Assembly (NCBI RefSeq): GCF_014843825.1
Contig: NZ_JHQR01000098.1
Span: 1 to 46,320, forward strand
Source of the DNA: Mesorhizobium silamurunense
GTDB taxonomy: Bacteria > Pseudomonadota > Alphaproteobacteria > Rhizobiales > Rhizobiaceae
Length of the DNA stretch: 46,320 nucleotides
Direction of reading: 5' to 3'
The notes beneath the pieces are model-generated. The model was not told where the DNA came from. It searched no databases and was given only the letters and a program-made list of their open reading frames with translations. Shown piece by piece: positions 37,152-44,419 of the stretch. Position 1 is the first letter of the stretch; each line of letters begins with the position of its first letter. The translations under genes were made by a program, and so were the position numbers.

Positions 37152-39065
37152 TCAGGCGCGCTGCGCCTGCACGCCGTGGCCAAGGGCGGCGAAGACCGTG
37201 CGCACGATGCCGGCCGTGTCGAGGCCCGCGTCGGCATACATCTTCTCCGGCTTGGCGTGATCGGTGAACTCGTCGGGCAAGATCAGTGGGCGCACCTTGA
37301 GGCCGTTTTCCAGCAGGCCTTCATGGGCGAGGAAATGCAGCACGTGGCTGGCGAAGCCGCCGACCGCGCCCTCCTCAACCGTCACAAGAACCTCGTGCGA
37401 GCGCGCGAGGCGGCGGACGAGATCCTCGTCCAGCGGCTTGGCGAAGCGGGCGTCGGCAACGGTGGTGGAAAGGCCCGCGGCACCGAGCTCTTCCGCCGCC
37501 AGCAGGCAGTCCTGCAGCCGCGTGCCGAAGGACAGAAGCGCCACCTTGGTGCCTTCCTTGAGGATACGGCCCTTGCCGATTTCGAGCACCGAGCCGCGTT
37601 CCGGCATGTCGACGCCGACACCGTTGCCGCGCGGATAGCGGAAGGCGATCGGGCCGCCGTCGTAGTCGGCTGCCGTGCGCACCATGTGGCGAAGCTCGGC
37701 CTCGTCGGCGGCTGCCATGACGACGAAGCCTGGCAGCGAGGCCAGGAAGGTCGTGTCGAAGGCGCCGCAATGGGTGGCGCCATCGGCGCCGACGAAGCCG
37801 GCACGGTCGATCGGGAAACGCACCGGCAGCTTCTGGATCGCCACGTCATGCACGACCTGGTCGTAGGCACGCTGCAGGAAGGTCGAATAGATGGCGGCGA
37901 AGGGCTTGTAGCCCTCGGTGGCGAGCCCGGCGGCGAAGGTCACCGCATGCTGCTCGGCAATACCGACATCGAAGGTCCTGGTCGGGAACACCTCGCCGAA
38001 CAGATCGAGGCCGGTGCCGCTCGGCATGGCGGCGGTGATCGCCACGATACGGTCATCCTCGCGCGCTTCCTGGATCAGGCTCTCGGCGAAAACCTTGGTG
38101 TAGCTCGGCGCGTTGGCCGGCGCCTTGGCCTGCGCGCCGGTGATGACGTCGAACTTGTTGACGCCGTGATATTTGTCGGCGGCGGCTTCGGCCGGCGCGT
38201 AGCCCTTGCCCTTCTGGGTCACGACATGGATCAGCACCGGGCCGTCGGCATTGTCGCGAACGTTCTTCAGCACCGGGATCAGGTGCTCGAGATTGTGTCC
38301 GTCGATCGGGCCGATGTGGAAAAAGCCCATCTCCTCGAACAGCGTGCCGCCGGTGACATAGCCGCGCGCGTGCTCGACGGCGCGCGTGATGGCATTGTCG
38401 GCGCGCTTGCCGAGATAGGAGGTCAGCTTCTTGCCGAAATCGCGCAGGCCGAGATAGGCCTTGCCGGAGGCGAGCCGGGCCAGGTAGGCGCTCATCGCGC
38501 CGGTCGGCGGGGCGATCGACATGTCGTTGTCATTGAGGATGACGATGAGGCGGGCATTGAGCGCGCCGGCGTTGTTCATCGCCTCGTAGGCCATGCCGGC
38601 GGACATCGCGCCGTCGCCGATGACGGAGATGACATTGTTGCGGCCGCCCGAAAGGTCGCGGCCCATGGCCATGCCGAGGCCGGCGGAAATCGAGGTCGAG
38701 GAATGCGCGGCGCCGAAGGGGTCGTATTCGCTCTCGGCCCGCCGGGTGAAGCCGGAGAGACCGCCCTCCTGGCGAAGCGTGCGGATGCGGTCGCGGCGGC
38801 CGGTCAGGATCTTGTGCGGATAGGCCTGATGGCCGACATCCCAGATCAGCCGGTCTTGCGGCGTGTTGAAGACATAGTGCAGCGCGACCGTCAGTTCGAC
38901 GACGCCCAGCCCGGCGCCGAGATGGCCGCCGGTGTGCGACACGGCATCGATCAGCTCGGCGCGCAGTTCCGTCGCCAGCTGCGGCAGCTCGCTCTCGTCA
39001 AGCGCCCGCAAATCCGCGGGAATGCGGACCTTGTCGAGAAGCGGCGTGTCGGGTTTCGGGTTCAC
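37152..39065 (-). CDS. dxs: 1-deoxy-D-xylulose-5-phosphate synthase
   Basis: A 637-aa thiamine-diphosphate enzyme joining pyruvate and glyceraldehyde 3-phosphate, the first step of the MEP isoprenoid route. The ThDP motif starts [18 protein letters not shown] and ends with [10 protein letters not shown]. The N-terminal [20 protein letters not shown] and [15 protein letters not shown], the catalytic Glu region [15 protein letters not shown] and the C-terminal transketolase domain are present, at full family length. It belongs with ispH in this window. Upstream lie two repeat elements; downstream is element B. In rhizobia it is often near xseB and the histone-deacetylase gene, as here. Confidence 0.97.
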   Translation of the reverse strand: MNPKPDTPLLDKVRIPADLRALDESELPQLATELRAELIDAVSHTGGHLGAGLGVVELTVALHYVFNTPQDRLIWDVGHQAYPHKILTGRRDRIRTLRQEGGLSGFTRRAESEYDPFGAAHSSTSISAGLGMAMGRDLSGGRNNVISVIGDGAMSAGMAYEAMNNAGALNARLIVILNDNDMSIAPPTGAMSAYLARLASGKAYLGLRDFGKKLTSYLGKRADNAITRAVEHARGYVTGGTLFEEMGFFHIGPIDGHNLEHLIPVLKNVRDNADGPVLIHVVTQKGKGYAPAEAAADKYHGVNKFDVITGAQAKAPANAPSYTKVFAESLIQEAREDDRIVAITAAMPSGTGLDLFGEVFPTRTFDVGIAEQHAVTFAAGLATEGYKPFAAIYSTFLQRAYDQVVHDVAIQKLPVRFPIDRAGFVGADGATHCGAFDTTFLASLPGFVVMAAADEAELRHMVRTAADYDGGPIAFRYPRGNGVGVDMPERGSVLEIGKGRILKEGTKVALLSFGTRLQDCLLAAEELGAAGLSTTVADARFAKPLDEDLVRRLARSHEVLVTVEEGAVGGFASHVLHFLAHEGLLENGLKVRPLILPDEFTDHAKPEKMYADAGLDTAGIVRTVFAALGHGVQAQRA

Positions 39066-39099
39066 TCTGGTGCGGCCTGCTGAAATCTTAACCTTGCAT

Positions 39100-39132
39100 C
39101 AGAGCGGTTAACCGTTTCACGGGACCGCTCTG
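39100..39132. repeat. Intergenic palindrome D upstream of dxs
   Basis: CAGAGCGG (39100-39107) pairs with CCGCTCTG (39125-39132) around GTTAACCGTTTCACGG(G). It adjoins element C with 15 bases between, so the two form one composite repeat in the dxs-pirin gap. Confidence 0.7.
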
Positions 39133-39147
39133 TCTCTTTGTTTTCAC

Positions 39148-39191
39148 GCAATTCCAGACGGAAAACCGTTTCACACTTTTCCTGGAATTGC
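39148..39191. repeat. Intergenic palindromic element C (AAAACCG...CACTTTT type)
   Basis: GCAATTCCA (39148-39156) pairs with TGGAATTGC (39183-39191), and GGAAAA with TTTTCC inside. The core reads AAAACCGTTTCACACTTTT. Its outer arms are the same sequence as in element B, 2 kb away, on either side of dxs. The remaining gap up to 39296 shows nothing further. Confidence 0.85.
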
Positions 39192-39296
39192 TCCAACCTT
39201 CACAAATATGCGCCTCGATCATGCGCGAAATATGCCGCCGGAGGACGAATGTAAATGCGTGTCAGTGACGCGGCGGCGTAGGATGTCCATCCTGCT

Positions 39297-40217
39297 CTAA
39301 CCTTCCGGCAGCGGAATGAATTCTTCCTCATCGCCAGGAACGATATCGAAGCGGCCCGTCTTCCATTCTTCCTTGGCCTGCTCGATGCGTTCTTTCGAGG
39401 ACGAAACAAAATTCCACCAGATATAACGCTTGGAGCCGAGCGATGCTCCGCCGAACAGCATGAAATGCGCGCCGCGCTCGGACGAAACGACGATCTCCTC
39501 GCCCGGTTTGAACACCAGAAGCCGCTCGGCCGGGAAGCGGTCGCCGGCGATAAAAACCTCGCCCTCCAGTGTATAGATGGCGCGCTCCTCGGCATCGGCG
39601 GGGATTTTCACGCTGGCGCCCGCCGCCAGCCGCAAATCGGCATAGAGCGTCTCCGAGGCGGTCGCGACCGGCGAGCGCAGCCCGGAAAATTCGCCGATGA
39701 CGACGCGGCCACTGACGCCTTCGGCGTCGATCTCGGGCAGGCGGATCACCGACGTGTTCTCGAACACTGGAGCGATCTCTTCCTTGCTATCCGGCAGCGC
39801 CAGCCAGGTCTGCAGGCCGGAGACAGACATCGGCGCACCGCGCAATTCTTCCGGCGTGCGCTCCGAATGGACGATGCCGCGGCCGGCGGTCATCAGGTTC
39901 ACGTCGCCGGGTGCGATCACCATTTCGGTGCCGAGCGAATCGCGATGCCTGATCTTGCCGTCGAACAGATAGGTGACGGTGGAAAGCCCGATATGCGGAT
40001 GCGGGCGCACGTCGATCGCGTGGCCGGCGCGCAGGATCGCCGGGCCCATGCGGTCGAAAAAGATGAACGGGCCGACCAGCCGGCGCTTTGCCGTCGGCAA
40101 GGCACGGCGGACCTCGAAACCGCCAATGTCCTTGGCGTTGGGGATGACCATCAACTCGATCTGGTCGCAGGCAAACGCGTCGCCGGCCTCAGGATCGTTA
40201 CCCGGGAAGAAGCTCAT
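39297..40217 (-). CDS. Pirin family protein
   Basis: A 306-aa bicupin of the pirin family. The N-terminal cupin carries the metal site in IDVRPHPHIGLSTVTYLFDG and HSERTPEE, with the typical GRGIVHSE signature (TAGRGIVHSERTPEE). The C-terminal cupin includes AIYTLEGEVFIAGDRF and ends with a charged tail. Some pirins are quercetin 2,3-dioxygenases; most bacterial ones are unassigned. The start at ATG 40217 is chosen over the open frame to 40364, because MSFFPGNDPEAG precedes the conserved domain. The DUF2277 gene lies 7 bases upstream on the same strand, so they form an operon. Confidence 0.92.
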   Translation of the reverse strand: MSFFPGNDPEAGDAFACDQIELMVIPNAKDIGGFEVRRALPTAKRRLVGPFIFFDRMGPAILRAGHAIDVRPHPHIGLSTVTYLFDGKIRHRDSLGTEMVIAPGDVNLMTAGRGIVHSERTPEELRGAPMSVSGLQTWLALPDSKEEIAPVFENTSVIRLPEIDAEGVSGRVVIGEFSGLRSPVATASETLYADLRLAAGASVKIPADAEERAIYTLEGEVFIAGDRFPAERLLVFKPGEEIVVSSERGAHFMLFGGASLGSKRYIWWNFVSSSKERIEQAKEEWKTGRFDIVPGDEEEFIPLPEG

Positions 40218-40224
40218 ATCGGCC

Positions 40225-40491
40225 TCACGCGAAACGGAGGGCGGATCTCGCCTTCGCCTTGGCGGCCTCTTCCTCGCGATTGCGTGGCTCCTGTGTCGTC
40301 TCCAGCGAGTCCAGCAACTCGCGCGCGGCTGCGGCGATCGCCTCGACGGCGTGGTGGAACGCATGCTCGTTGCGCTTGGAGGGCTTTGTCGAGCCGCTCA
40401 GCTTGCGCACGAACTGCAATGCCGCGTCATGGACCTCGTCATTGGTCGCCGGCGGATCGAAATTGAACAGGGTCTTGATGTTTCGGCACAT
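40225..40491 (-). CDS. DUF2277 family protein
   Basis: An 88-aa protein whose N-terminus MCRNIKTLFNFDPPATNDEV is the hallmark of DUF2277, a family of unknown function widespread in Alphaproteobacteria and Actinobacteria. The middle contains the conserved AALQFVRKLSGSTKPSKRNE segment and the C-terminus is a charged, Ala-rich helix. It has no signal peptide. It is upstream of the pirin gene, 7 bases apart. Some members are annotated as DNA-binding-like only by similarity; I do not assign a role. Confidence 0.9.
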   Translation of the reverse strand: MCRNIKTLFNFDPPATNDEVHDAALQFVRKLSGSTKPSKRNEHAFHHAVEAIAAAARELLDSLETTQEPRNREEEAAKAKARSALRFA

Positions 40492-40543
40492 GCTTGCAGG
40501 CCTCCTGTCTTTTCGTGTCCCCGCCGGTTGGGACTATCACCGA

Positions 40544-40683
40544 GGTGTGTTGAGATTCAGGTCAGTCCGAGCCGAAAATGATGGCTTCCGAGAACCGGAG
40601 CGGAGCGTACTTAAAGTACGTGAGCACCGGAAGCGCAGGAGACCGCCATTTGCAGGCCGTCCTCACCTGAATATCAGCACACC
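40544..40683. repeat. 140-bp intergenic palindromic element (RIME-like)
   Basis: GGTGTGTTGAGATTCAGGT (40544-40562) pairs with ACCTGAATATCAGCACACC (40665-40683), 17 of 19 positions. The middle has GAGAACCGGAGCGGAGC, the palindrome GTACTTAAAGTAC and GTGAGCACCGGAAGCGC. It lies between DUF2277 and xseB and touches the xseB stop. Its layout resembles intergenic mosaic elements known from rhizobia, but I did not compare it with any. Confidence 0.8.
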
Positions 40684-40935
40684 TTACTCAGCGTCGAGCG
40701 GCTCCGTTCCCACCGGCTTGCCGTCGCGCGACAGCCTGATCTTCTCGACCTTGTCCTCTGCCGCCTTGAGCAGCCGGTCGCAATGGGCTTTCAGCGCCTC
40801 GCCGCGCTCGTAGATCTTGATCGACTGGTCGAGAGGAACGTCGCCGCGCTCCAGGTCATCGACGATCTTCTCCAGCGCATCGAGCGCCTGTTCGAAGCTC
40901 ATCGCCTTGACGTCTTGATTAGCTTCATCAGCCAT
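40684..40935 (-). CDS. xseB: Exodeoxyribonuclease VII small subunit
   Basis: An 83-aa small subunit of exonuclease VII, which degrades single-stranded DNA together with XseA. The family core is [20 protein letters not shown], then [22 protein letters not shown] and the coiled helix AAEDKVEKI. Length and helical character are typical. The gene follows the histone-deacetylase-like gene by 3 bases, probably in one operon. xseA is not in the window. Its stop codon abuts the 140-bp palindromic element. Confidence 0.95.
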   Translation of the reverse strand: MADEANQDVKAMSFEQALDALEKIVDDLERGDVPLDQSIKIYERGEALKAHCDRLLKAAEDKVEKIRLSRDGKPVGTEPLDAE

Positions 40936-40938
40936 AAT

Positions 40939-41865
40939 TCATCCCTTCATCAGCCGCCCGACATGGGCGGCGACCGAAAATGCCAGTCCCTGCAGATCGT
41001 AGCCGCCCTCCAGCAGACTGACGAGCCGGTTGCCGCTGTGGCGCCCGGCGCGGTCCATCAACTGACCGGTCGCCCAGTCGAAATCATCCTCGGTCAGGTT
41101 GATCTCGGCCAGCGGATCGCGATGGTGCGCATCGAACCCCGCGGAAATGATGATCAGGTCCGGCTTGAAAGCGTCGATCGACGGCAGCACGCGCGACAGG
41201 AAGGCGTCGCGGAACGTGTCGCTGCCGGTGCTCGGCGCGAGCGGCGCGTTGACGATGTTGCCGGCGCCGGTTTCGCTCTTGGCGCCGGTGCCCGGGTAAA
41301 GCGGCATCTGGTGCGTCGAGCAATAGAGCACCGACGGATCGTCCCAGAAAATGTCTTGCGTGCCGTTACCGTGATGCACGTCCCAGTCGACGATGGCGAC
41401 GCGATCGGCCTGGTGCTTCTTCTGTGCATGACGGGCGGCGATCGCCGCGGTGTTGAACAGGCAAAAGCCCATCGCCGTCGTCTTTTCGGCATGATGGCCG
41501 GGCGGGCGAGCGGCGACGAAGACATTGGCGGCGCGGCCTTCGAAGACATCGTCGATCGCCGCATTGGCGGCGCCGATCGCCGTCACCGCGGCCTGCCAGC
41601 TTTTCGGACTGGCGCTGGTGTCGGCGTCGATCGAGACGATACCGCTCGCGGGGATGGCCGCGCGGACGCGGGCAACAAAATCTTCCGGATGCGCATAGAG
41701 GATGGTTGCCTCGTCGCCTTCCGGCGCCTTGACGCGGTCGAGGGCCGAAAAAGCCTCGTCGTCCAGCACGCGCTCGATGGCGCGCAAACGGTCGGGCCGC
41801 TCGGGATGACCGGACGGCGTGAGGTGTTCCAGGAATACCGGATGGGTGTAAAGACGAGTGGTCAT
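40939..41865 (-). CDS. Histone deacetylase family protein (acetylpolyamine/acetoin-utilisation type)
   Basis: A 308-aa zinc-dependent deacetylase-like protein. Signatures are RPPGHHAEKTTAMGFCLFNT (catalytic His pair), AIVDWDVHHGNGTQDIFWDD (zinc Asp and His), and the C-terminal LIIISAGFDAHHRDPLAEI and SLLEGGYDL. In bacteria such enzymes deacetylate polyamines or other small amides; histones are absent. The start was set at Met 41865 (MTTRLYTHPVFLEH), not the upstream GTG at 41883. xseB follows 3 bases downstream. It is divergent from the riboswitch-bluB unit. Confidence 0.95.
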   Translation of the reverse strand: MTTRLYTHPVFLEHLTPSGHPERPDRLRAIERVLDDEAFSALDRVKAPEGDEATILYAHPEDFVARVRAAIPASGIVSIDADTSASPKSWQAAVTAIGAANAAIDDVFEGRAANVFVAARPPGHHAEKTTAMGFCLFNTAAIAARHAQKKHQADRVAIVDWDVHHGNGTQDIFWDDPSVLYCSTHQMPLYPGTGAKSETGAGNIVNAPLAPSTGSDTFRDAFLSRVLPSIDAFKPDLIIISAGFDAHHRDPLAEINLTEDDFDWATGQLMDRAGRHSGNRLVSLLEGGYDLQGLAFSVAAHVGRLMKG

Positions 41866-41998
41866 GGAGCCTAATCTAGGCACCTGTCACCCGGATAGCC
41901 ATGTTTCAGCGCCGAATGATTGGGGAAAATCGCGCCCGATCGTGTCGCAGGCGGCATTGGCGCGGCTTAAGCTTCGCGATAGAGTCCTGCCGCTGCCT

Positions 41999-42150
41999 GG
42001 TGCCCGCGACGCGGGAGAATCGGGAACACGGTTGAAATCCGTGGCGTGCCCAACGCTGTGAGGGGGACCGCGCCGGCAAAGCCACTGTCCAAGACGGGAA
42101 GGCGCCGGATGCGGGTAGATCCCGAGCCAGAAGACCGGCCCGGCAGACAT
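41999..42150 (+). promoter_or_regulatory. Cobalamin riboswitch ahead of bluB
   Basis: The leader starts near TGGTGCCCGCGACGCGGGA, has GGGAACACGGTTGAAATCC, the B12 box GCCACTG at 42081-42087, then GACGGGAAGGCG and closes with CCAGAAGACCGGCC. These are the ordered conserved blocks of the cobalamin riboswitch class. It ends about 50 bases before the bluB ATG and probably represses bluB when adenosylcobalamin is abundant. The 335-base gap is otherwise filled by divergent promoters. Confidence 0.88.
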
Positions 42151-42200
42151 GGTCGTCCGCATGGTCAGGCGGAGGACTGCTTATCGCAAGGGGACAAGCG

Positions 42201-42938
42201 ATGCAGGCACGAATGGCCGCCGCCGGCGGCGACGACTTTGACCAATTGGCGCGCGACGCGGTCTACCGGGCAATGTTCACCAGGCGTGACGTGCGCAGCC
42301 ATTTCGTTGCCGACGATCTCGACGATGGCGTGCTGGCGCGGCTGCTCACCGCAGCGCATCACGCGCCGTCCGTCGGCTACATGCAGCCGTGGAATTTCAT
42401 CGTCATCCGCGATGCGGCAAGGCGTCGGCGGGTGCGCGACCTTTTTCTGGCCGCGCGCGAGCAGGAATTGCCGGCGATCGAGGCGGAGCGGCAGGCGCTC
42501 TACCGCAAGCTGAAGCTCGAAGGCATCTGCGAAAGCGCGCTCAATCTTTGCATCACCTGCGACCGGCAACGGTCAAAAGACTCGCCGCTCGGGCGCTGGC
42601 ACAATCCGGAAATGGACCTCTATAGCACCGTCTGCGCGGTGCAGAATTTCTGGCTGGCGGCGCGCGCCGAAGGCGTCGGCGTCGGCTGGGTGAGCATCAT
42701 CGATACCGAGGCGCTGAAGCGGCTGTTGTCGATTCCCGAACATGTCACGCCGATCGCCTATCTTTGCGTCGGCCGCGTTTCGGAATTCGCGCCGAGGCCG
42801 GATCTCGAAGCGCATGGCTGGGGCAAGCGCCTGCCACTGGGCGACCTGGTGATGAGCGAGACCTTTTGCGGCGCCGGCGAGGCGCCGCTCAAATCGGCAA
42901 TTGCCCGCCTTGGTTCCGGCGAAATGGTGAAGCCGTGA
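42201..42938 (+). CDS. bluB: 5,6-dimethylbenzimidazole synthase BluB
   Basis: A 245-aa nitroreductase-fold enzyme that breaks down reduced FMN in the presence of oxygen to give 5,6-dimethylbenzimidazole, the lower ligand of vitamin B12. Conserved segments are MFTRRDVRSHFV (flavin phosphate binding), HHAPSVGYMQPWNFIVI, ESALNLCITCD, and WLAARAEGVGVGWVSII. The ribosome-binding site AAGGGGA precedes the ATG. It is controlled by the upstream cobalamin riboswitch. ribBA, at 44-45 kb in this window, supplies the flavin route that provides its substrate. Confidence 0.96.
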   Translation: MQARMAAAGGDDFDQLARDAVYRAMFTRRDVRSHFVADDLDDGVLARLLTAAHHAPSVGYMQPWNFIVIRDAARRRRVRDLFLAAREQELPAIEAERQALYRKLKLEGICESALNLCITCDRQRSKDSPLGRWHNPEMDLYSTVCAVQNFWLAARAEGVGVGWVSIIDTEALKRLLSIPEHVTPIAYLCVGRVSEFAPRPDLEAHGWGKRLPLGDLVMSETFCGAGEAPLKSAIARLGSGEMVKP

Positions 42939-42970
42939 TCAGCCTGCCTTCGTGGTCAAGGGGCTGCTGA

Positions 42971-43951
42971 TCAAGCAGTCCGCGGCGTATCCCAGCGCGA
43001 GCCGCCGAAGGAGCCCAGCGCCTTGTCGCGCAGCTCCCTGAACTTGGACGAGGTCTCGGCCAGGCGCCGATCCCACTCCGGATTGGGAACCTGGCCTTCG
43101 ATGGTGGCGAAATAGACCTGCATCAGCGAAGCGATGGCGAAGGGTTCGATGAAGGCCGCCTTGAAGGCCCAGGCGAAGACAATGGCCAGCACGAAGGCCC
43201 AGCCGGCGAGTTGCCCCGGCATCACCCAGAGGATGGCGGCTGCCGGGGCAAGCATCAGCAGGAAGATGACGAAGGACACACCCCACATGATCACCGCCAA
43301 CCAGACGGCGTTCTTGACCATGTGCTTGCCGTTCTGCGCGTAGAGCACGACGCCTTGCCTGGCGGTCTCGAAAGGCGAGTTCGAATTGATGCGGATGTTG
43401 TAGCCGAGGATGATCTCATCGACATAGGTCAGCGACAGGCGGATGACCGTGTTGATGAAGCTGACGATGCCGCTCAAGCCCGGAATGGGCAGGAATGCCG
43501 CGATGCCGCCGATCAGGCCGGTGATGGCGCGGATGGCGCCCTTCACCAGCTGGTCGACGACAAAAAGGATGTTGGCCTCGGCGAAGCGCTTGGTCACCAC
43601 CTCGCGCGCATAGGCGATCTGGCCCTGGCCGTCCGGAACATCGTGGCCGTCGATAAGATGGACCATGACGGCGATGTGACCGGCCTTCAGGGCATAGAGG
43701 ATGTATTCGCGGATCCAGTAGAGGGCGATCGAGACGACGCCGAAGCCGACAACCCCGCCCCACAAGGCAAACGACATCGGCCCGTCGGGGTCGGTCGAGA
43801 TATGGCCGACGCCATAGCCAACACTGGCGCCGGTACCGGTCGCCATGATGTAGGCGACCGTGATGCCGAAATAGACGATCATGCGAAAGACGATGAACGG
43901 CCATGTCCGCATCATGATGGACACCGACCGGCCGATGCTGAAGTCCCACAT
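42971..43951 (-). CDS. Polytopic membrane protein, unknown function
   Basis: A 326-aa integral membrane protein with about six helices: 16-38, 58-82 (ALWGGVVGFGVVSIALYWIRE), 132-160, 215-240 (AVIMWGVSFVIFLLMLAPAAA), 240-265 and around 265-290. A conserved-looking loop is LTYVDEIILGYNIRINSNSP, followed by GVVLYAQNGKHMVKNAVWLA. The tail is hydrophilic and basic (RELRDKALGSFGGSRWDTPR). No named family is recognised. It converges on bluB with a 32-base gap and no obvious terminator. Standard codon use suggests a resident chromosomal gene. Confidence 0.82.
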   Translation of the reverse strand: MWDFSIGRSVSIMMRTWPFIVFRMIVYFGITVAYIMATGTGASVGYGVGHISTDPDGPMSFALWGGVVGFGVVSIALYWIREYILYALKAGHIAVMVHLIDGHDVPDGQGQIAYAREVVTKRFAEANILFVVDQLVKGAIRAITGLIGGIAAFLPIPGLSGIVSFINTVIRLSLTYVDEIILGYNIRINSNSPFETARQGVVLYAQNGKHMVKNAVWLAVIMWGVSFVIFLLMLAPAAAILWVMPGQLAGWAFVLAIVFAWAFKAAFIEPFAIASLMQVYFATIEGQVPNPEWDRRLAETSSKFRELRDKALGSFGGSRWDTPRTA

Positions 43952-44057
43952 GGCCCCGACTCTCCCACCTCAGAGAATGGCCGGGAAGGATGCGCTCACC
44001 CTTGCCATTGTCAATGTCGGAGCGATTTTGAGCGGGGGACAATTGTTGAAGACAGTG

Positions 44058-44167
44058 CTGCCCTCATCCGCCTGCCGGCACCTTCTCCCGTGAAGGACGG
44101 GGAGAAGGGTCACGCTCCGGCGCTAGCGTGCCCGTCCTTCACGGGGAGAGGTTAGGGTGAGGGGCAG
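44058..44167. repeat. 110-bp imperfect palindromic element
   Basis: CCCGTGAAGGACGGG (44087-44101) and CCCGTCCTTCACGGG (44131-44145) are 15-base perfect complements. Between them CACGCT/AGCGTG pair. Outside, CTGCCCTCA and TGAGGGGCAG (to 44167) pair with one bulge. No gene is present from 43952 to 44208. It looks like a small repeated element able to form a long cruciform. Confidence 0.8.
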
Positions 44168-44208
44168 CGCCGACTTAGGCGATTGCCTAGAGCACCGCGT
44201 GCCGGATG

Positions 44209-44382
44209 CTACTTGCTTTTTAATCCTTCGAGCAGTTGCTTGAACGCCGCTATCGCCTCCTTCGACGTCGCCGCAGGGTCTTTCGAATTGGCGATGCGCT
44301 GCGAGGCCTGGCTGCTGGCGCCGTTGATCAGACGCGCCGCGGTCTGGACCGCGGCGAAGCGGTCATTCCGGCCGAATGACAA
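44209..44382 (-). CDS. Possible 57-aa hypothetical protein (TTG start)
   Basis: A short reading frame ending TAG at 44209. Read from TTG 44382 it gives SFGRNDRFAAVQTAARLING, then ASSQASQRIANSKDPAATSK and EAIAAFKQLLEGLKSK. Third codon positions are GC-rich as in real genes nearby, and the composition suggests a small helical soluble protein. Against it: the only start is TTG, lies in the T-run of the ribBA terminator and has no clear ribosome-binding site. It could be the tail of a damaged gene. Low confidence. Confidence 0.35.
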   Translation of the reverse strand: MSFGRNDRFAAVQTAARLINGASSQASQRIANSKDPAATSKEAIAAFKQLLEGLKSK

Positions 44383-44412
44383 AAAGGGCCAGCTCTTTCA
44401 GCCGGCCTTTTT
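44381..44412 (-). terminator. Rho-independent terminator of ribBA
   Basis: On the minus strand AAAAAGGCCGGCT, a GAAAG loop and AGCTGGCC form an 8-bp stem with one G-U pair, followed by CTTTTT. It begins 7 bases after the ribBA stop. This is the clearest intrinsic terminator in the window. Confidence 0.9.
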
Positions 44413-44419
44413 GCTTCGC

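Noticed and set aside
37176..39083. 635-codon open frame on the plus strand opposite dxs
   Set aside because: It mirrors dxs codon for codon; its composition follows from the reverse complement of a GC-rich gene.
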